Shown: positions 1 through 14,002 of the stretch, one piece after another
Layout: the number at the start of each line of letters is the position of its first letter
Numbering within the stretch: position 1 is the stretch's first letter
Assembly (NCBI GenBank): GCA_010015675.1
Contig: ML977051.1
Coordinates: forward strand, 3,325-67,324
Source: Byssothecium circinans
Lineage: Eukaryota; Ascomycota; Dothideomycetes; Pleosporales; Massarinaceae
Direction: 5' to 3'
DNA length: 64,000 bases
Made by a program: the position numbers and the translations under genes
Notes under the pieces: model-generated
What the model was told of the DNA's origin: nothing
Databases searched by the model: none
Seen by the model: the letters and a program-made list of their open reading frames with translations, nothing else

Positions 1-95
1 AATTTTAGTGCTAATAGGTGTATTATATATATATAAACTAGCTCTAAAGTTATTATAACTTATTTAGCTAGTTTAGTAGGTATTTATATACTATA
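1..95. repeat. Left piece of repeat module copy 1, split by element A
   Basis: This AT-rich stretch matches 18423 onward almost base for base (shared start TTTTAGTRCTAATAGG, then the run of TATATA and CTAGCTCTAAAGTTATTATA). It is cut at 95 by element A. The module resumes at 15554, after the 5-bp duplication CTATA, so the two pieces were one copy before element A inserted. It has no reading frame. It probably belongs to a DNA-transposon-like or non-coding repeat whose right end is seen at 15784, 25754 and 25981. The left end lies outside the window. Confidence 0.6.
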
Positions 96-292
96 TGTTA
101 GGATTAATGTAATTAGGCAACGAAGAGAGTTTAGAAGATTAGATAGAAACACGTTTGTTTAATAATAGCATTTAATAGTTTTTAAGATGAATCACTACCC
201 TATAGGGGAGTAATTTAGCTAGACGATACATCTACTAGTTACCTGACCTCCCTTTAGCCCTACCAGGACCTAAAGGGCCTATAGTTATGATA
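96..292 (-). repeat. 3' LTR of element A
   Basis: This 197-bp LTR pairs with 15352-15548. It is preceded by the target duplication CTATA and followed inward by the polypurine tract complement (TTATCCCCCTTCTT). Most differences from the other LTR are C/T or G/A transitions, with this copy usually holding the T or A. Confidence 0.92.
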
Positions 293-765
293 TTATCCCC
301 CTTCTTAGGTTCGCTCGCCCTAAGCGACCCTAGCCTGCCACTGTTAGCCTAAATAGGTGTGATTTAGCATAGAGATACTTTGCCTAATATCTTCCTAGCT
401 ATATTCTCACGCTACCCACAAAGGTATAGGTGAAGGTAAGAGCAAGTAGTAAGGTAAAAGTAAAAGTTAAGGTAAGAGTAATAGCTCTAGGGCTTAGCGC
501 GCTTTACTAGCGTGCTAAGCCTAGCTTTAAGAAATAATTAATAAATCCTCTATCCTTTCTTCTCTCTACTACCTACTTCTCTCTCTTCATATAGCTTTTA
601 CGCAGGCCTAGCTTTTCGCTCACACCTTTCTTAGTAAGTAATCGCATTTCCTGCCTATTTAGAGCGTAATTTAGTAGGATTTAGTCTAAATAAGCACTAA
701 TAGTTATAGTAGATACCTACTACTTAATCCTATAGCTATAAGACTTCTCTTGCCCTTACCTTAAG

Positions 766-2050
766 ATGGGGGACCGTAAATATCATATAAAGAAGATAAA
801 GTACTATTCTAAACTACTCTACTATTACTGTATTAGTAAAATGGTAGCTAAAGGTATTAATAAGAGTACTATATACCTTATTAATATAGAATAGGATGCT
901 TAGGATAACTTTATATATAAGGGCTACTAGTATAAGGAGTACTACGCCTACATTAACAAGTATAGTTCTTGCTTTGCTATATGTTTCCTATTTAGCATGA
1001 TTTAGCGTAAAATAGACTAAACTAATATATTTAGCTTCCCTTAACTATGACTTAGCGCTGTAAGAACCTCACTACCTAGATACGCATTATTTTTACTCCT
1101 AATTAGGAGCTTCTAAATAAACGCTACGCACATAACTATAAGTAGGCTATAAGGAACTATTAGTGATAACTAGAGGAGTAGTAGGATTATACTATAACCT
1201 CTATTAAAGAGGATGTGGTAGCGTCTACTATTAAGATTAGAGAGCTGCCTTAGGATCTAGGACCTCTTAATCTTACTAGGGCTCCTTAAGAAGTAACCAC
1301 TAAGTAACGCGTAGAGGCTAGGAAGGAAGGTTAGGATATTACTAAGTAGATCCATAGTAAGATAATAGCGTAAGTCCCCCTTTAAACTAATTTAGCGTGA
1401 TGTAGCACTAGCTAACCTAATCTAGGATAAACGCGGTAGCCTAGAAGGTTTTGCACGCTTATAATAGTGCTACCGCTACTTATAAGTTGTACGCTTAATC
1501 TAGGGTTATATTATAGGGACGTCCACGTAATAGCAAGAGTGTAGTAAAGAAAGGGAAGCGTATAAAGAAGATTAATAATAACTCTAATAAAGATAAGCTA
1601 ACTACTATAATTTACGCTTCTACCTCTAAGAAAGACTATATAAGTAACCTACTAGTCTAATTTAGCATAATTTATTACTAATTAATATAGGTTTCTAGTA
1701 AACCTTGCTGTATTACCCTTACTAACCTTAAGGTAGCTGCAGCTAAGGAGAAGCTCCGCAAAAAGGCTGCTAAGAAGGCAGCTAAGCGCAATCTTCGCTA
1801 GGCTATCCCCGTGTCTATCTCTAATAATGAATCTTTCCTAACTTTAGCTCCTAAGACCCCCATGCCTTCTAAGAAGTGCAAGGTTAGGAAAGGTAAGGAG
1901 AAAGCTATTACTAGTAGTAGCAGCCCTACTATTATAAGGAACCTAGCTCCTATAACTAAGAAAGAGTACGTTAGGGCCTATAATAATTACTACTACACTA
2001 AGGGTAGGAGTAAGAAGGATATTTGCAAGACTAAGCATAGTAAAGCTTAG
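766..2050 (+). pseudogene. Broken lysine-rich reading frame antisense to element A
   Basis: Between the chromodomain of element A and its 3' LTR, the + strand carries a series of protein-like segments: 766 to about 1000 (opens with ATG, MGDRKYH), about 1190-1385, about 1420-1650 and about 1690-2050. The last contains an uninterrupted run from 1811 to 2050 (MSISNNESFL... to a TAG stop). They are rich in Lys/Arg and Ser, and are broken mainly by TAG/TAA codons one transition from Gln or Trp. Spacers carrying a repeated TTTAGC motif separate them, so introns are possible. I recognise no domain. It could be an extra antisense gene carried by the retrotransposon, a captured host gene, or chance openness of low-complexity DNA. 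Confidence 0.33.
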
Positions 2051-2407
2051 TAGGCGGATATAAACTTTTAAGAGGTTAATTAAGTCTCCCCTTATCTCCT
2101 TCTAGCCTAATCTAACGTAAGTTAGCAGGATTTAGTACTTCTAGGCCTTTTCCTATTATTATAGTAATTTATGTTTACGCCTAGCTTTTACCTATAGAGT
2201 TTAGGATGATACCCCCAGCTAATAAGTAGAATTATTTTAGTAATAGGCTAAAATACTATTCCTAATATAGGATGCTATAGAATAGCTATAAAGGATAGTA
2301 AAATAATCTATCTCTATTACTTTTTACTATTTTAGACTAAATTATACTATATCGTGACCGCGTACCTTTCTAAGCCAAATCCCTTAGGAACTTTAGTAAG
2401 TTAGTAG

Positions 2408-2867
2408 TATTACTAAGGGGTATACTTGCTAGTCCTAATCTATATAAAGGGAGGTTAGTTAGTGTAAGGTATATACGTTAGGTAGTATGCTTTAGTAATT
2501 TAAGAGGTAAACGTACAAAAGCAACTAATTCTATAACTAACTATAGAATAACTAAGTATTAATCTAGGTAAGAGATAAACTATTAAGAGTTAACTACAAA
2601 GAACTAGAATTAGAAAGATAAAGGAGATTTATCTAGTCTTTATACTACTCACTCTATTCCTTCGCTAAGTCCTTGATTCTACCTAGAGCCTCTGCTCCCT
2701 AGATCTCTATCTAATCTAGGACCTTAGTCTACTCCTAGGATCTCTTAGTCTTAGTAGGATCATAGTTACGTAACTAATGCCTAGACTCTATCTTGTGCCC
2801 TACTATTTAATACTCTCCCTAAGCATATCATTCTTCTATGGCTGCGCTTATATACTATCTTATAACA
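2408..2867 (-). repeat. 3' LTR of element B
   Basis: This 460-bp LTR is the same length as 9257-9716 and the solo copy at 14003-14462. In element orientation it starts TGTTAT and ends GTAATA, from an original TGTTAC..GTAACA terminal inverted repeat. It is the most transition-mutated of the three copies. Confidence 0.94.
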
Positions 2868-5800
2868 TTATCCCCCTCTTTAAAGTTATTATCCTAATAT
2901 ATTAGGAGGTGTGTCTGCTATGCTACTTCTTCTTGCAGCTAATATATAAGTCGTGCGTGTCCCTAGTTACTTATAGTGTCATAGCCTCCTTTAGGGTTTT
3001 ACTAACCTTTTCTTAACTATGCCTAAGGTCCTATCTAGGTCATCTACTATGCGTCATTAATACTAAGCTAATTAAATCTGTTCTTAAGGTCTAGAGATGA
3101 CGCCTAGTTATAAACGCTATTAGAAGCGTAAGCTTTATTATTTTATTAATGTGGCTATGGGTTAGTGCGCCGCCTATATTTAGGTTCACGCTAAGTGCAG
3201 CCTATTCATCTCTAAGGAGAAGTGGGAGAAAGTATAGAAGGAGAAAGAGGAGAAGTAAATTACGCTTCTTTATTCTAAGGCTAAGGTGGCGTAGCTTTGT
3301 GTTAAGCTAGCTAAGCTTAAAGCCCGTGAACGTTCCTTTATAAACTAGGATTATCATGTCCTGAACGTAATAGATGCTACTTAAGAGGTAGAGATTTTAA
3401 AGAGTATAGAGTCTACTATTTTATCTAAACTACTACTATTTAAACTATCATTAACTAACCTAGGCTAGTTGTAGGCTAATCTTTCTTTAATCTCTTTTAA
3501 TCCTTCTCTACCTTTTAACTTTTCTACTTTCCTGGTGAATATAGAGTTATTACCTCTAGATATTACTAGTAGTAGTCCCTTACTAGTTTCCTATAGTTTA
3601 TAAGATTCTATATTAGTTCCTAGGTATTCTAGCTATCTAGCTAGTCCTTTTACTTAACTAAGTACTTCTACTAACGCTTAAATTTTTGTAGGTCCTTAAT
3701 TTCTTTAACCTTATAATCTTTATCCTTAAGCTTAATCCGTGTCTTAATTTTGGCGTCTAGTGGTGCTGGTTCAAGGAGTGATTTATAAAAGATAGGGTAT
3801 ATACGCATGCCTTTAGGAAGTTCTAGCTTAAATGTTACTAGTCCTTTAGCCTCTAAGATTTAAAAGGGTCCTATTTAGAGGTTATCTAGTTTATCACATG
3901 GCCATTTAGTTTTTAGGTTTTTTTATAATAGGAAAACTTTATCCCCCTCTTTAAGGGTTAGTCCCTTAAGCCTTTTCTTATTTACTAATTTAGCTATTGT
4001 AAGGTTCCTTTAAGTAATTTATTAGCTTAATTTATTATATAGTTCGCGAAGTAGTCATGCCTTATCATTAGCTCTAGCTAAAAGACTCTTAACGTCTTTA
4101 GGATTTTGATAAGCAATTAGCTCATATCCATAATTTACGTAGTGCGGCGAGTATCCTATTATTAAGGATCTCGTGCTGTTGTAGGCTAATTACGCTATTA
4201 GCAAGAGTTTAACCTAGTTGTCCTATAGCTTATTAGTGTACATTCTTAGATACTGTTCTAGTATCTAGTTTATTCGTTCTGTCTAGCCGTCTATCTATGA
4301 ATGAAAGCTAGTTAAAAGCCTCTTATTAACTCCTAGCTTTGCAAGGAACATGCTCTAATACTTAGAGGTGAATAGTGTTCTATAATTAGTAATAAACTAT
4401 CCTAGTACACCATGTTAGCTAATGAGCGCCTTAGTTACTTTATAAGCTATTTCTTTAGCTATAAGTATTTCTTCTATTAGTATGAATATTAATGCCTTAG
4501 TTAATTAGTTAATAACTACTAATATTAAGTTACATAGCTATGCCAATCTAGGTTCTAATAATTTTAGGAGCTTTATAATAAAGTCCATCATAACGCTAAT
4601 CCATGGGCGTGTGGGTGGTTCTAGTAATTAGAGTAATCTATAGGGCTTATGTCTCTTAGGCTTATTCTTAGAGCATGCTAAATAGTTACCTATCGCGTTC
4701 TAAACTGTTTTTTATATATTAGGGATTAAGTACTTGTTTAAGATCTATTGAACTATTTTATTAATCCTAGGGTGTCCATATTCCTTAGACTTATATAGTT
4801 TTTATATTAAGGTTAGTACGTAAGCTTCTTATAGTATTATCTATTATTCCTAATCTTAGGGTGGTCCTGCCCTTAGGTAGTTTACTAAGTCATATTCTAC
4901 CCTTTATTCTAGGGTTAAATAATTGTAATCTGTGAAGTCGTGTACTTCTAGTCCCTAATAATTAATCCTAGCTACCTTAGTTAATTAGGGTTAATTATAG
5001 CTTATGCTTCTATTGCAGTCTTTCTATAGGACCCCGTCATACGTAATAGGTCTGTCTATTTCCCTAAGGTTAGATCTTTGGCTAAGGGCATCTGCCGCTC
5101 TATTTAGCAATCCTAGGTAATAGTGTACCTTAAAGTCATAGTCTACTATCATTTTAGCTTATCTAACCTATTATTAGTTAAGTTTCTTAGTCATTATAAA
5201 ACTTATTAGGTTCTAAATATACTTCTACCTAGTATTTAGCGCTAATTAACTAGGCTTGCTACTATTTAAAGGCATCTACTATTACTAGTAGTTCCTTATT
5301 ATAAATATTATAGTTAAGTTCTACTCTTAAGAACTTTTAAGAGTAGTAGAACACTAGTCTCTACTTCTTATTATTGCCTTATTATAAGAGAATTACTCCT
5401 AGGGCGTAATCTAATGCGTCCATCTCCACTTATAGTGGCCATTCCAGGTCATGCATCTATAGTATAGGGGCTAATAAGAATAATTCCTTAAGCTTCTTAA
5501 AAGCCTTCTATTGCTCCTATCTCTATTAGAATCCCTTCTCCTTTTTAGTGATTTCTGTAAGAGGCGCTGTAGTCTTTAAGTATCCTATAATAAACTTCTA
5601 CTAGAAGTTAGCAAATCCTAAGAAGGATTACACGTCTTTTACTATCTTAGCTATTAGCTATTCCTTTATAGTTTTGACTTTCTTCAGGTCCATAGCGATA
5701 CCGTCTCGTGAAATAATAAATCCTAAGTAATCCGTCTCCATAACGTGGAATTCGCATTTTTCTAGCTATAGGGGTAATTAATACTCCTTAAGCTTCTTAA

Positions 5801-8800
5801 GCACTTTCTTAACATGTTTAATGTAATCCTTAAGCGTTCCTAAGATATACACTAGTATATTGTCTAGGTACGTAGTTATAAAAATGTCTAAGTATTCATG
5901 AAGTGCTCTATTAACAAGCGCCTAAAACGTTGCTAGCGCGTTTGTTAGTCTAAAGGGCATAACTATATACTTGTATAATTTATAATAAGTTTTAAAGGTA
6001 GTTAGCTATTTAAAGCTCTTAGCTATCCATATTTAATAGAATCTGTCTTATACATTAAATTTCATAATCTACTTAACTCCTTAGAGGCGGTCTATGAGTT
6101 CCTAGATTAATAGAAGGGGGTAATGATTTTTCTTTATTACATAGTTTAGCTATCTCAAATCTATATAGAGTTACAGCTTTCTATTTTTCTTTAGGATAAA
6201 GAGAATTAGTAAAGCTATTAGGCTTACACTCTCCTATATATATCCTTATTTTAAGTTTTTCTTAATGTACTCCTTTAGTTCTAGATGCTGTTCTAGAGTA
6301 AGTAGATATATTAGTCCTAGGTGCAGCTTCGTGCCTTCTTCTAGGTGAATCTTATAATCCTAGTCCTAGTGATCTAGTAATACGGTTTCTTCTATTTCCT
6401 TAAATAAGTCTTGAAACTCCTTATATTCTAGTAGTATCATTAGTTAGGGTTCATCCTTTATAGGCGCAACTCTCTATATCTAGATAACTCCTATTTATAA
6501 AGGGTCCTTCTTATAGATCTTCCTAATCTTATAAGGTGATATCTTGCTAATCCGTCTAGTCTAACTAGTTAAGCTCTAGATTACTAGGCTTAATCTCCTA
6601 TAGCGTGTTCTAGTAACCTTGCACGCTAGTTCTTAGCTAAACATCATGCCTTTCTACTAATTAATAGTAGGATTGTGCTTCCTAAGCTAATTATAATTAA
6701 TTAACATGTCTTCTTTACTAAGATCCATGATGTTAAGGGATGTCATGTCCTTAATTCTAAGTATATGGAATAACACTTCTTAAGTCTCTAACCTTAAGAA
6801 TCTATTACTATAGGACATTAGTCTATCATTAGCTAATACTACTTATATTAGGCATTCCTTATCTTGATAGGGTATATCATATTTCTTAACTACTTATAGG
6901 GAGATAATTATCTATGTAGCTCTACTATCTACTAGTGCTGTAAGTCTACGTCCATGTACGCGCACTTCTACTTTTAGTTAATAAGTTAGTAGATCTAGGC
7001 ATCATACGTTATATAGAGTTATTATAGAAATGCTCTTACTAGCGTGACCTTATCCCTAGTAGCATCCTAGTTTTTTAACCTTAGTTTATTCCTGCGTGGG
7101 AAACTTTTCCTAAGTTTCTCTAAGAGATGTACTTAACACATATCATTAAAGCACTATTTATAGGGTAGGTTATTATAACTCTCCCTAATAATAGCTCTAG
7201 GTAGGCATCTTATAGTCTAAGTATATAAGATATTATCTTTAGCAGCCCTATCTTCTAGATAGCCTTATAGCTAGTATTACGTCTCTAGCAACGTTTACTA
7301 TATTTATCGTGTGAGTGTTAATTTCCGTCCAAACGCGTCTTCCTTAGTTTTGTTAGGAAGGGCTAGGAATTTATGGCGTTTATATACATCTACTAGACAC
7401 TTAGAAGGAGGTAATAGCTTATAGTTAACTCTATGTCTAACCTATACTACTTCTTCCTTTAGGAGGAAGTAGAACATGCATCCTAGTAGTGATACACACT
7501 AGTTCTAATTAAGCTCCTTATGTCCTCTATCTAAAGGATATTCTATAGGGTAATAGTATAGATATGCACTATCCTTATACTCTAATGTCTCCTTATCTAT
7601 CCTACTAGCTAGCTAGTATCCCACAACATGCTTACTAAGCTAGTATAGTTAGTAGTATGTATTATAGCACTTACTCTAACCTAGGCGTTCATGCTATCTT
7701 TACTAGTATTCAAAGTAATGTACATGGTAGTTATCTTCTAAGTAGTCCTTCTTTAGGAGAAGAGCGTAAGAAGCTTATCTAGGCGTGTGTCATATGCTCC
7801 TTCTTTCCTATAGGTAGGGGATATAGTATTCTCTTATATAGTTATACTAATTAACTTTATTATGTTTATTATTAATCTTAATTTATTATACTTTTATCTA
7901 TGGACCTTACTCCTTTATTACTATTACTACTACTTTGTAGGCGTGGCTACTACGTACTAGTATATCTCTAGTACACGTTTCGCCTTTATGTAAGTTATCT
8001 TTATACATCTAGTATAGATTGTCTTTAAGCTATTAAAGGACCTCGTGGTTATCTATCTAGTTTAAGGGTTAAGTTATTTAGGCTAGGATAGATTCCTTAT
8101 TACTAACTTTATTATTAGATAGTTCTGTAGCCTAATCTACTTCTAGAGGTGGGTAAGGAGTAGGCTGCTAGTGTAGTACCTCTAGTTTATTCTCCTTAGG
8201 TCCTATTACCTTAAACTTAATTATCCTAATCTTGACTACTCTAAGCTTGCCTGCTTAGCCCTAGTTCTTTAGGTAGTCTCTATAGAAGTGTCCTACTTTA
8301 CTACATTAGAGACATGCTTTCTTCTTAAAGCATTCCTAGCGTTATTCATAGGTTAGGCTATCTAGCTATCTTCCCTTACCCTTATTAAACTACTTCTTTT
8401 ATTAGACTTTATTTGTTATTACTACATCACCATCATAGTTATATTATAGTGTCTTTAGCTTTCTGTGTCTTCTAGAGTTAGGAATAATTATTATGTCTCT
8501 TTACTTTTTCTGCATTACTCGTTCGTAGAGCCTATTATTGATTTAGGTAGCTAGGTTAATCATGTCTTATAGGTCTTCTAGCTTGTTATAATAGATCATG
8601 CAATCCTTAATAGTTTCCTTTAGCCTATTATAGAAGGCTATGCGCAACGGCGCATTATCCTAATTAATTTTTAACTATAGTTGTTTAAACTCTATTACAT
8701 ATCTAGTGACTAACCTATCTTGCTAGATCTAAGATATCTGTTACTCTACCTAGGTCTCTTTATTAAGTTCTCTAAACACCTTCTAAATCTCATCTTTAAA

Positions 8801-9256
8801 CGCTATCTAGCTCTTAAAGATAGTCTTCGTGTCATCCTTGCAATGCCTTATCTTATTTATAAGATAGTCATCTATAAAGGGTTGCATCTACGTAGCTACC
8901 TTATCCTTTAAGTGCATGCTAGCTACGAGGATTTTGTCTAAATCCTCTGTTAGGGCATTAAATTAATAGTATAAATCCATGTTAGTAAGGAATAGCTTTA
9001 GGCTATCTCATCCTTTATTATACTTTTCTAGCGCCATAATCTTTCTACGGGGTATAGTATCCTTAGCTTAGAGTTAAGTAATTTCTTACATTAACCTATT
9101 AATCTATTTAGACTATTGCTATAACTAGTTAGCCTAGTTAGCTATTATTAATGCTAGGCTTAAAGCAGGTGTACTAACACTACTACTAGCGGCACGTAGG
9201 GTAGTAGGAGCTGCTATTATATACGTTTAGGTTCTTAAACCTGTAGGTAGTTAAAG

Positions 9257-9716
9257 TATTACTAAAGGGTATACTTACTAGTCCTAATCTATATAAAGGG
9301 AGGTTAGTTAGTATAAGGTATATACGTTAGGTAGTATGCTTTAGTAATTTAAGAGGTAAATATGTAAAAGTAACTAATTCTATAACTAACTATAGAATAA
9401 CTAAGTATTAATCTAGGTAAGTGATGAACTATTAAGAGTTAACTACAAAGAACTAGAATTAGAAAGATAAAGGAGATTTATCTAGTCTTTATACTACTTA
9501 CTCTATTCCTTCGCTAAGTCCTTGATCCTACCTAGAGCCTCTGCTCCCTAGATCTCTATCTAATCTAGGACCTTAGTCTACTCCTAGGATCTCTTAGTCT
9601 TAGTGGGATCATAGTTACGTAACTAACGCCTAGACCCTATCTTGTGCCCTACTATTCAATACTCTCCCTAAGCGTATCGTTCTTCTGTAGCTGCGCTCAC
9701 ACACTATCTTGTAATA
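9257..9716 (-). repeat. 5' LTR of element B
   Basis: This 460-bp LTR pairs with 2408-2867 and is followed by the duplication AGTAG. The bases just inside it (9220-9256) do not resemble a simple TGG-type tRNA 3'-end primer site, so primer usage is not resolved. Confidence 0.94.
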
Positions 9717-12700
9717 AGTAGAAACTTAGAAATTCTCTAAGTCCTATAGGTAGGAATTTATAGCGCAGGGAACTAGTTCTTAGTTAGCGGTTTCGCTCTA
9801 GCTTTAATTTAACTATCCTCCTTCTTAGGGCTAACGTCCTAGTAGTCTATTATTTAGCGCTATTTATTATAGATTAGACTATCTTGCCTTTTTCCTACGT
9901 CTAGGGGTGATACCCTTCTTAAGATAGAATGTTCTAAGGGCGTTTCTACTAATATTAATGCTTAGTTCCTAGGAGTTTTCCTCTAGTAGATAGCCTTTCT
10001 ATTTAACTAAGTATTACTAATTGCTATCCTTATCTTGTTCCTAGTTAACAAGTTCTTCCACTTTATACATATCATCCCCTACTTGTTATAGCGTGTCTTT
10101 TGCTGGGAGGTTAAAGTGACTTAATAACCTAGCAGAAATAAAAGGCTCTAAAAGTAAAGTGTAAAAGACTAGATAGATATTTAGTGCGCTAGGTAAGTTA
10201 ACATAGAATACTATCTTACCTATCTTTTCTACTACTATTCCTAGTCCTAGGTACTTCTAATCTAGCTTCTTTTTTAGGTGAAAGGATTTAATATAATAGC
10301 TAGAGATATATACCTTATCTCCTAGCTTAAGTACTAAGGGTAGCCTCTTCTTATCTTAGAGCTGCTTCTAGTACTTATTTGCCGCCTTAATCTTTTAGGC
10401 ATATCTAGCGCGTATTTTAATTAAGCGTGACGCTATCTGCTCCCTATAGGGCGATTCTCCGTTACCTAGTAGCTAAATAGGCTAATCTACGCCTTATAGA
10501 GTAAAACTATAATAAATCAAAAATAGAGTTTAACTAGTAGTTAAATGCATGCTATTATTATACGCGTACTCTACTAGGGAGATCTAGAAAGACTAATTAT
10601 CCTACTTAACATAATAGTAAATCCTTAGGTACTATTCTAGCGTTTAGTTCTACCTTTTAGTCTAACTATTAGTCTAAGGATAATAAGTAGACATAAGGAC
10701 CCTTCGCGAGTTTAAATAGTAATAGAAGGTATCCTAGTGCTTCGCATTTATTAAAGGACCGCAGTCTAATAGAATAGTAGCTAGCATGCTATATAAGTAG
10801 ACGATTTCCTAGATAAAGGATTAGGTAAAGTCTATTCCATCCTAATCCCCTCTTATAGGAATATAGTAGGCTATTTTAGAGAATTAGCATACTACTACTA
10901 AGATAGTGTTATAGATAACGCCACTTAGTTTACTTAGAGGTAACTTAGTAATAAAGTTAAGTGTAACTTCCTTCTATAGCGCATTAGGCACATATAGGGG
11001 TTAAAGTAGGCTATATAGCTTATAATAGCGCGCTACTACCTTCCTATAGTGCTAGTAGTTATAAACGTAGTTCCTTACGTCCTTTACTATACCTTTCTAT
11101 ACATACTTCTACTAAAGCTTCGTAAGCGTATGAGCCTAGCTGAAATGTCCTACTAAAGGGGAGTTATAGCACTCCTATATTACCTTTATTTATTCTTTAA
11201 TTAAGGTGAGCTATTTTAGATTAATTTAGCCTTCTTTAGTAGGAGTAGGCATGGGTTAGTCTAACTTATTACTATCTAAGTTAGAGCCTTCCCTTAATTC
11301 CTTACCTATATCTATATAGTCTTTAAGGTTATTAGGGTTGCTTTTACTATCTAAGTCTTCTACTAACGCCTCTTTAGCCTCTTATCATGCGATTTCCACG
11401 CGATTTAAATAGTATATTACCTTCTTTAGCTTTAGGTCCTTCTTCTAATTTACACTGCGCGTGACAGCGTTCATAAGCGCACTTCCCTTTTCCCCTTGCC
11501 GTCTGCCTAGTAGGTCGCGCATAGGTTAGATAAAGTCCTTATTCTACTTCCTTATAGGCGTGGTAGCCTTAGTAATATAATTAGGTTAGTAAGAAGGGCT
11601 ATCTATAGGATTTATAGCTCTAGAATAGTATAATATAATAAAGTTAAATTTTAATAGTACTAGGTAGGACCTTACTTACTAGTAGTTTAGTACCTTAGTG
11701 TCTATAAACTACTTTAAGTTATAATAGTCTATTAATACCTTAAAGAACTGCCTATTAAGATAATATCTCTAATAGTTAAGGCTTTTAATAATTATGAGGA
11801 GCTCTTTATTATGCATGTCATAGTTATACTTAGCTATAATAAGCTTCTTTAAATAGAAGTTAATTAGTCTCTATTCTTCTATTCTATTATTATTTAGCAT
11901 AATTTAGCTTAAAATGCCAGCTATTGCGCTACTAGAGGCGTTAATCTCTACTCTAGTCTTGCGTCCCTACTTAAAATAAGCAAGAATAGGGACTTTTATA
12001 AATAAGTCTCTAAGCTCTATCTACGCTTTTTAGCCTTCTAGACCTATGTCTAGGGCCTAACTTTCCTTCCTTCTTATAGCTAGACTACTTTAGGCCGCAT
12101 TTAGCGTCTTTTAGGTTAATTTAGTTAATAGGAGCACTTTTTAACTAAAACTCTTAATAAATCTTTAGTAGTAGTTTAGAAAGCTAATAAAGACGTGAAT
12201 GTTACGTACTATGTATAGTATAGGCTACTCCTAGATCATGCGTACACGTCCTAGGTTAATTAAAATCCCCTTAGGTATAATTAGGTACCTTAGGTATTTA
12301 GTAGACTTTATATGCTACTCGCATTTCTTTAGGTTGCAGAAGAGCTTCGCCTTACAGAGTCTTCGCAAAACTTCCTAAACGTGTTCCTTATATTCTTCCT
12401 CTATATTAGAGAAGATTAATATATTATTAAAGTACATAATACACGTCACATCTACTAGGCCTACAAGTACATAGTTAATATGGGACTAAAACGTAGCTAG
12501 GGTGTTTATTAGTCTAAAAGGCATTACTATATATTTAAAATATCTATAACGTGTCTAGAAGGCTATCTTCTATTTATTACCTTCCCTAATTCTCACCTTA
12601 TAGTAAGCTTTACATATATTAAGCTTTGTAAACTACTTAGCTTAGGACAATCTCTTTAGAGATTCCTAAATTAAGGGTAAAGGACCATAATTCTTAATAG

Positions 12701-14002
12701 TAATCTTATTTAAGCCCTAATAGTCTATACATAGTCTTAGTAAGCTATCTTTCTTCTTTATAAAAAGAATAGGTACCCCTACTAGTGACTTTAAGTGACA
12801 GATCTACCCTCTTATTAGATATTTATTAATGTACTTCCTTAACAGCTTAAGTTCTAACGCTAAGAGGTTATACAATAGCTAATAAGGTAGAACTATGCTA
12901 GGTTTAAGATTAATAGTCATATTATAAGGGCTATAGTCTATAAGTTCTACTAAGGAATCCTTAGAACTTATGTCTACTATATCTACGTAACGTGCTGGCT
13001 ACTAAGCCTAGTTAGACAGAATAGCGCCTAAATAGGCTAAATCATAGATAATAATAGCATAAACGTCTACTAAGGGACTTTATACCATCTTATTAAACTC
13101 TTTAGCTAATTCTATTATAACCTTTTAGTACTAGCCTACTATCTAGTTAGGGGTTCCCTAATACCTTATTTATTTAGTTGTAAAGTTTAACTTAGGACTA
13201 TGTAACTCTATCTAAGGCATTCCTAAATACATAGGGTATTAATTAAGGTCCATAACTATAAATAATATATTATGTAACTAGGTCTTCCCTCTAGAGTCCC
13301 TTATGTCTACATCTACTATAGTTATTCTATAGACTATTATCATAGAACTATTTACTACCTTTATAAGGACTTTAGTTAATGGTTCTACTATTAGCTCTAA
13401 TTCCTTCGTCACTAGGGTAGAAAGGAGATTAAGCTATAACCCTAGATTAATAAAGGTGTGAAAATCTTTAGACTTAACTATTGCAGGAATAGTTAGCAAT
13501 TTCATAGGCTTTAGATAGAACGCGTTATGCAGCTGACCTAGATCTTCTACCAGTGTCTCTTTCGCAAGGTTAATATAGGCTAGAAGAGTAGAGATTATTT
13601 CTTCTAGCTATTTCCTTTTCCTAAGGTGTCTTTTCCCTTTATTTTAGCCTTCTTAAGAGCCTTATAGTTAGGTTTAATATGGCCTAGCTTATTATAGTAA
13701 TAGCAGGTGACATTAGATATTCTAGTGCTAGCGTTTAGCTTAGCATCCCCTTTTAGCTAAGATTGGTGCCCTTTACCCCTTCTTAGCGCTTTTAGGGGTC
13801 TTTAGTTTCCCCTATTATTCGCCTAGTCCTAGGCGCCTCACTTCGCTCTATCTTAGTTTAGCTAGCGGCGTTACTTCTTAAGATGCCGCTAATAGCTTAA
13901 ATTAGCTACTTCTTCTATATCATGAACGCTGAGTCACTTCTCTACGTCCTAATAAAAAAGATTATCCTTAATAGTTTCTAATAAATAGTTAAAGAACTCT
14001 AA

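Larger units (their letters stand above)
2408..9716 (-). mobile_element. Full-length chromodomain Ty3/gypsy retrotransposon B, inserted in A
   Basis: Two 460-bp LTRs (2408-2867 and 9257-9716) are flanked by exact 5-bp duplications AGTAG (2403-2407, 9717-9721). The element reads on the minus strand. Gag runs from about 9030 down to 8400. A zinc-knuckle remnant lies near 8290-8330. The reverse transcriptase active site at 5859-5870 reads YLDN, where the family has YLDD. The zinc-binding and first part of the integrase lie near 4560-4700, ending in a recognisable HKPY(R/G)LL-type segment. A chromodomain lies near 3590-3740. The minus-strand polypurine tract AAAGAGGGGGATAA sits against the left LTR. 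Many in-frame TAG/TAA codons make it non-autonomous. Length (7,309 bp) and domain order fit a complete chromovirus. Confidence 0.95.

Noticed and set aside
8720..8911. 63-codon + strand frame in element B
   Set aside because: It lies exactly opposite the gag coding region of element B and is Leu/Tyr-rich; a shadow of AT-rich sequence.
11885..11912. TTTAGCATAATTTAG-like match suggesting the dispersed motif also occurs in pol of element A
   Set aside because: Read on the minus strand it is ordinary in-frame RNase H-like coding sequence, so it is a coincidence rather than a motif instance.
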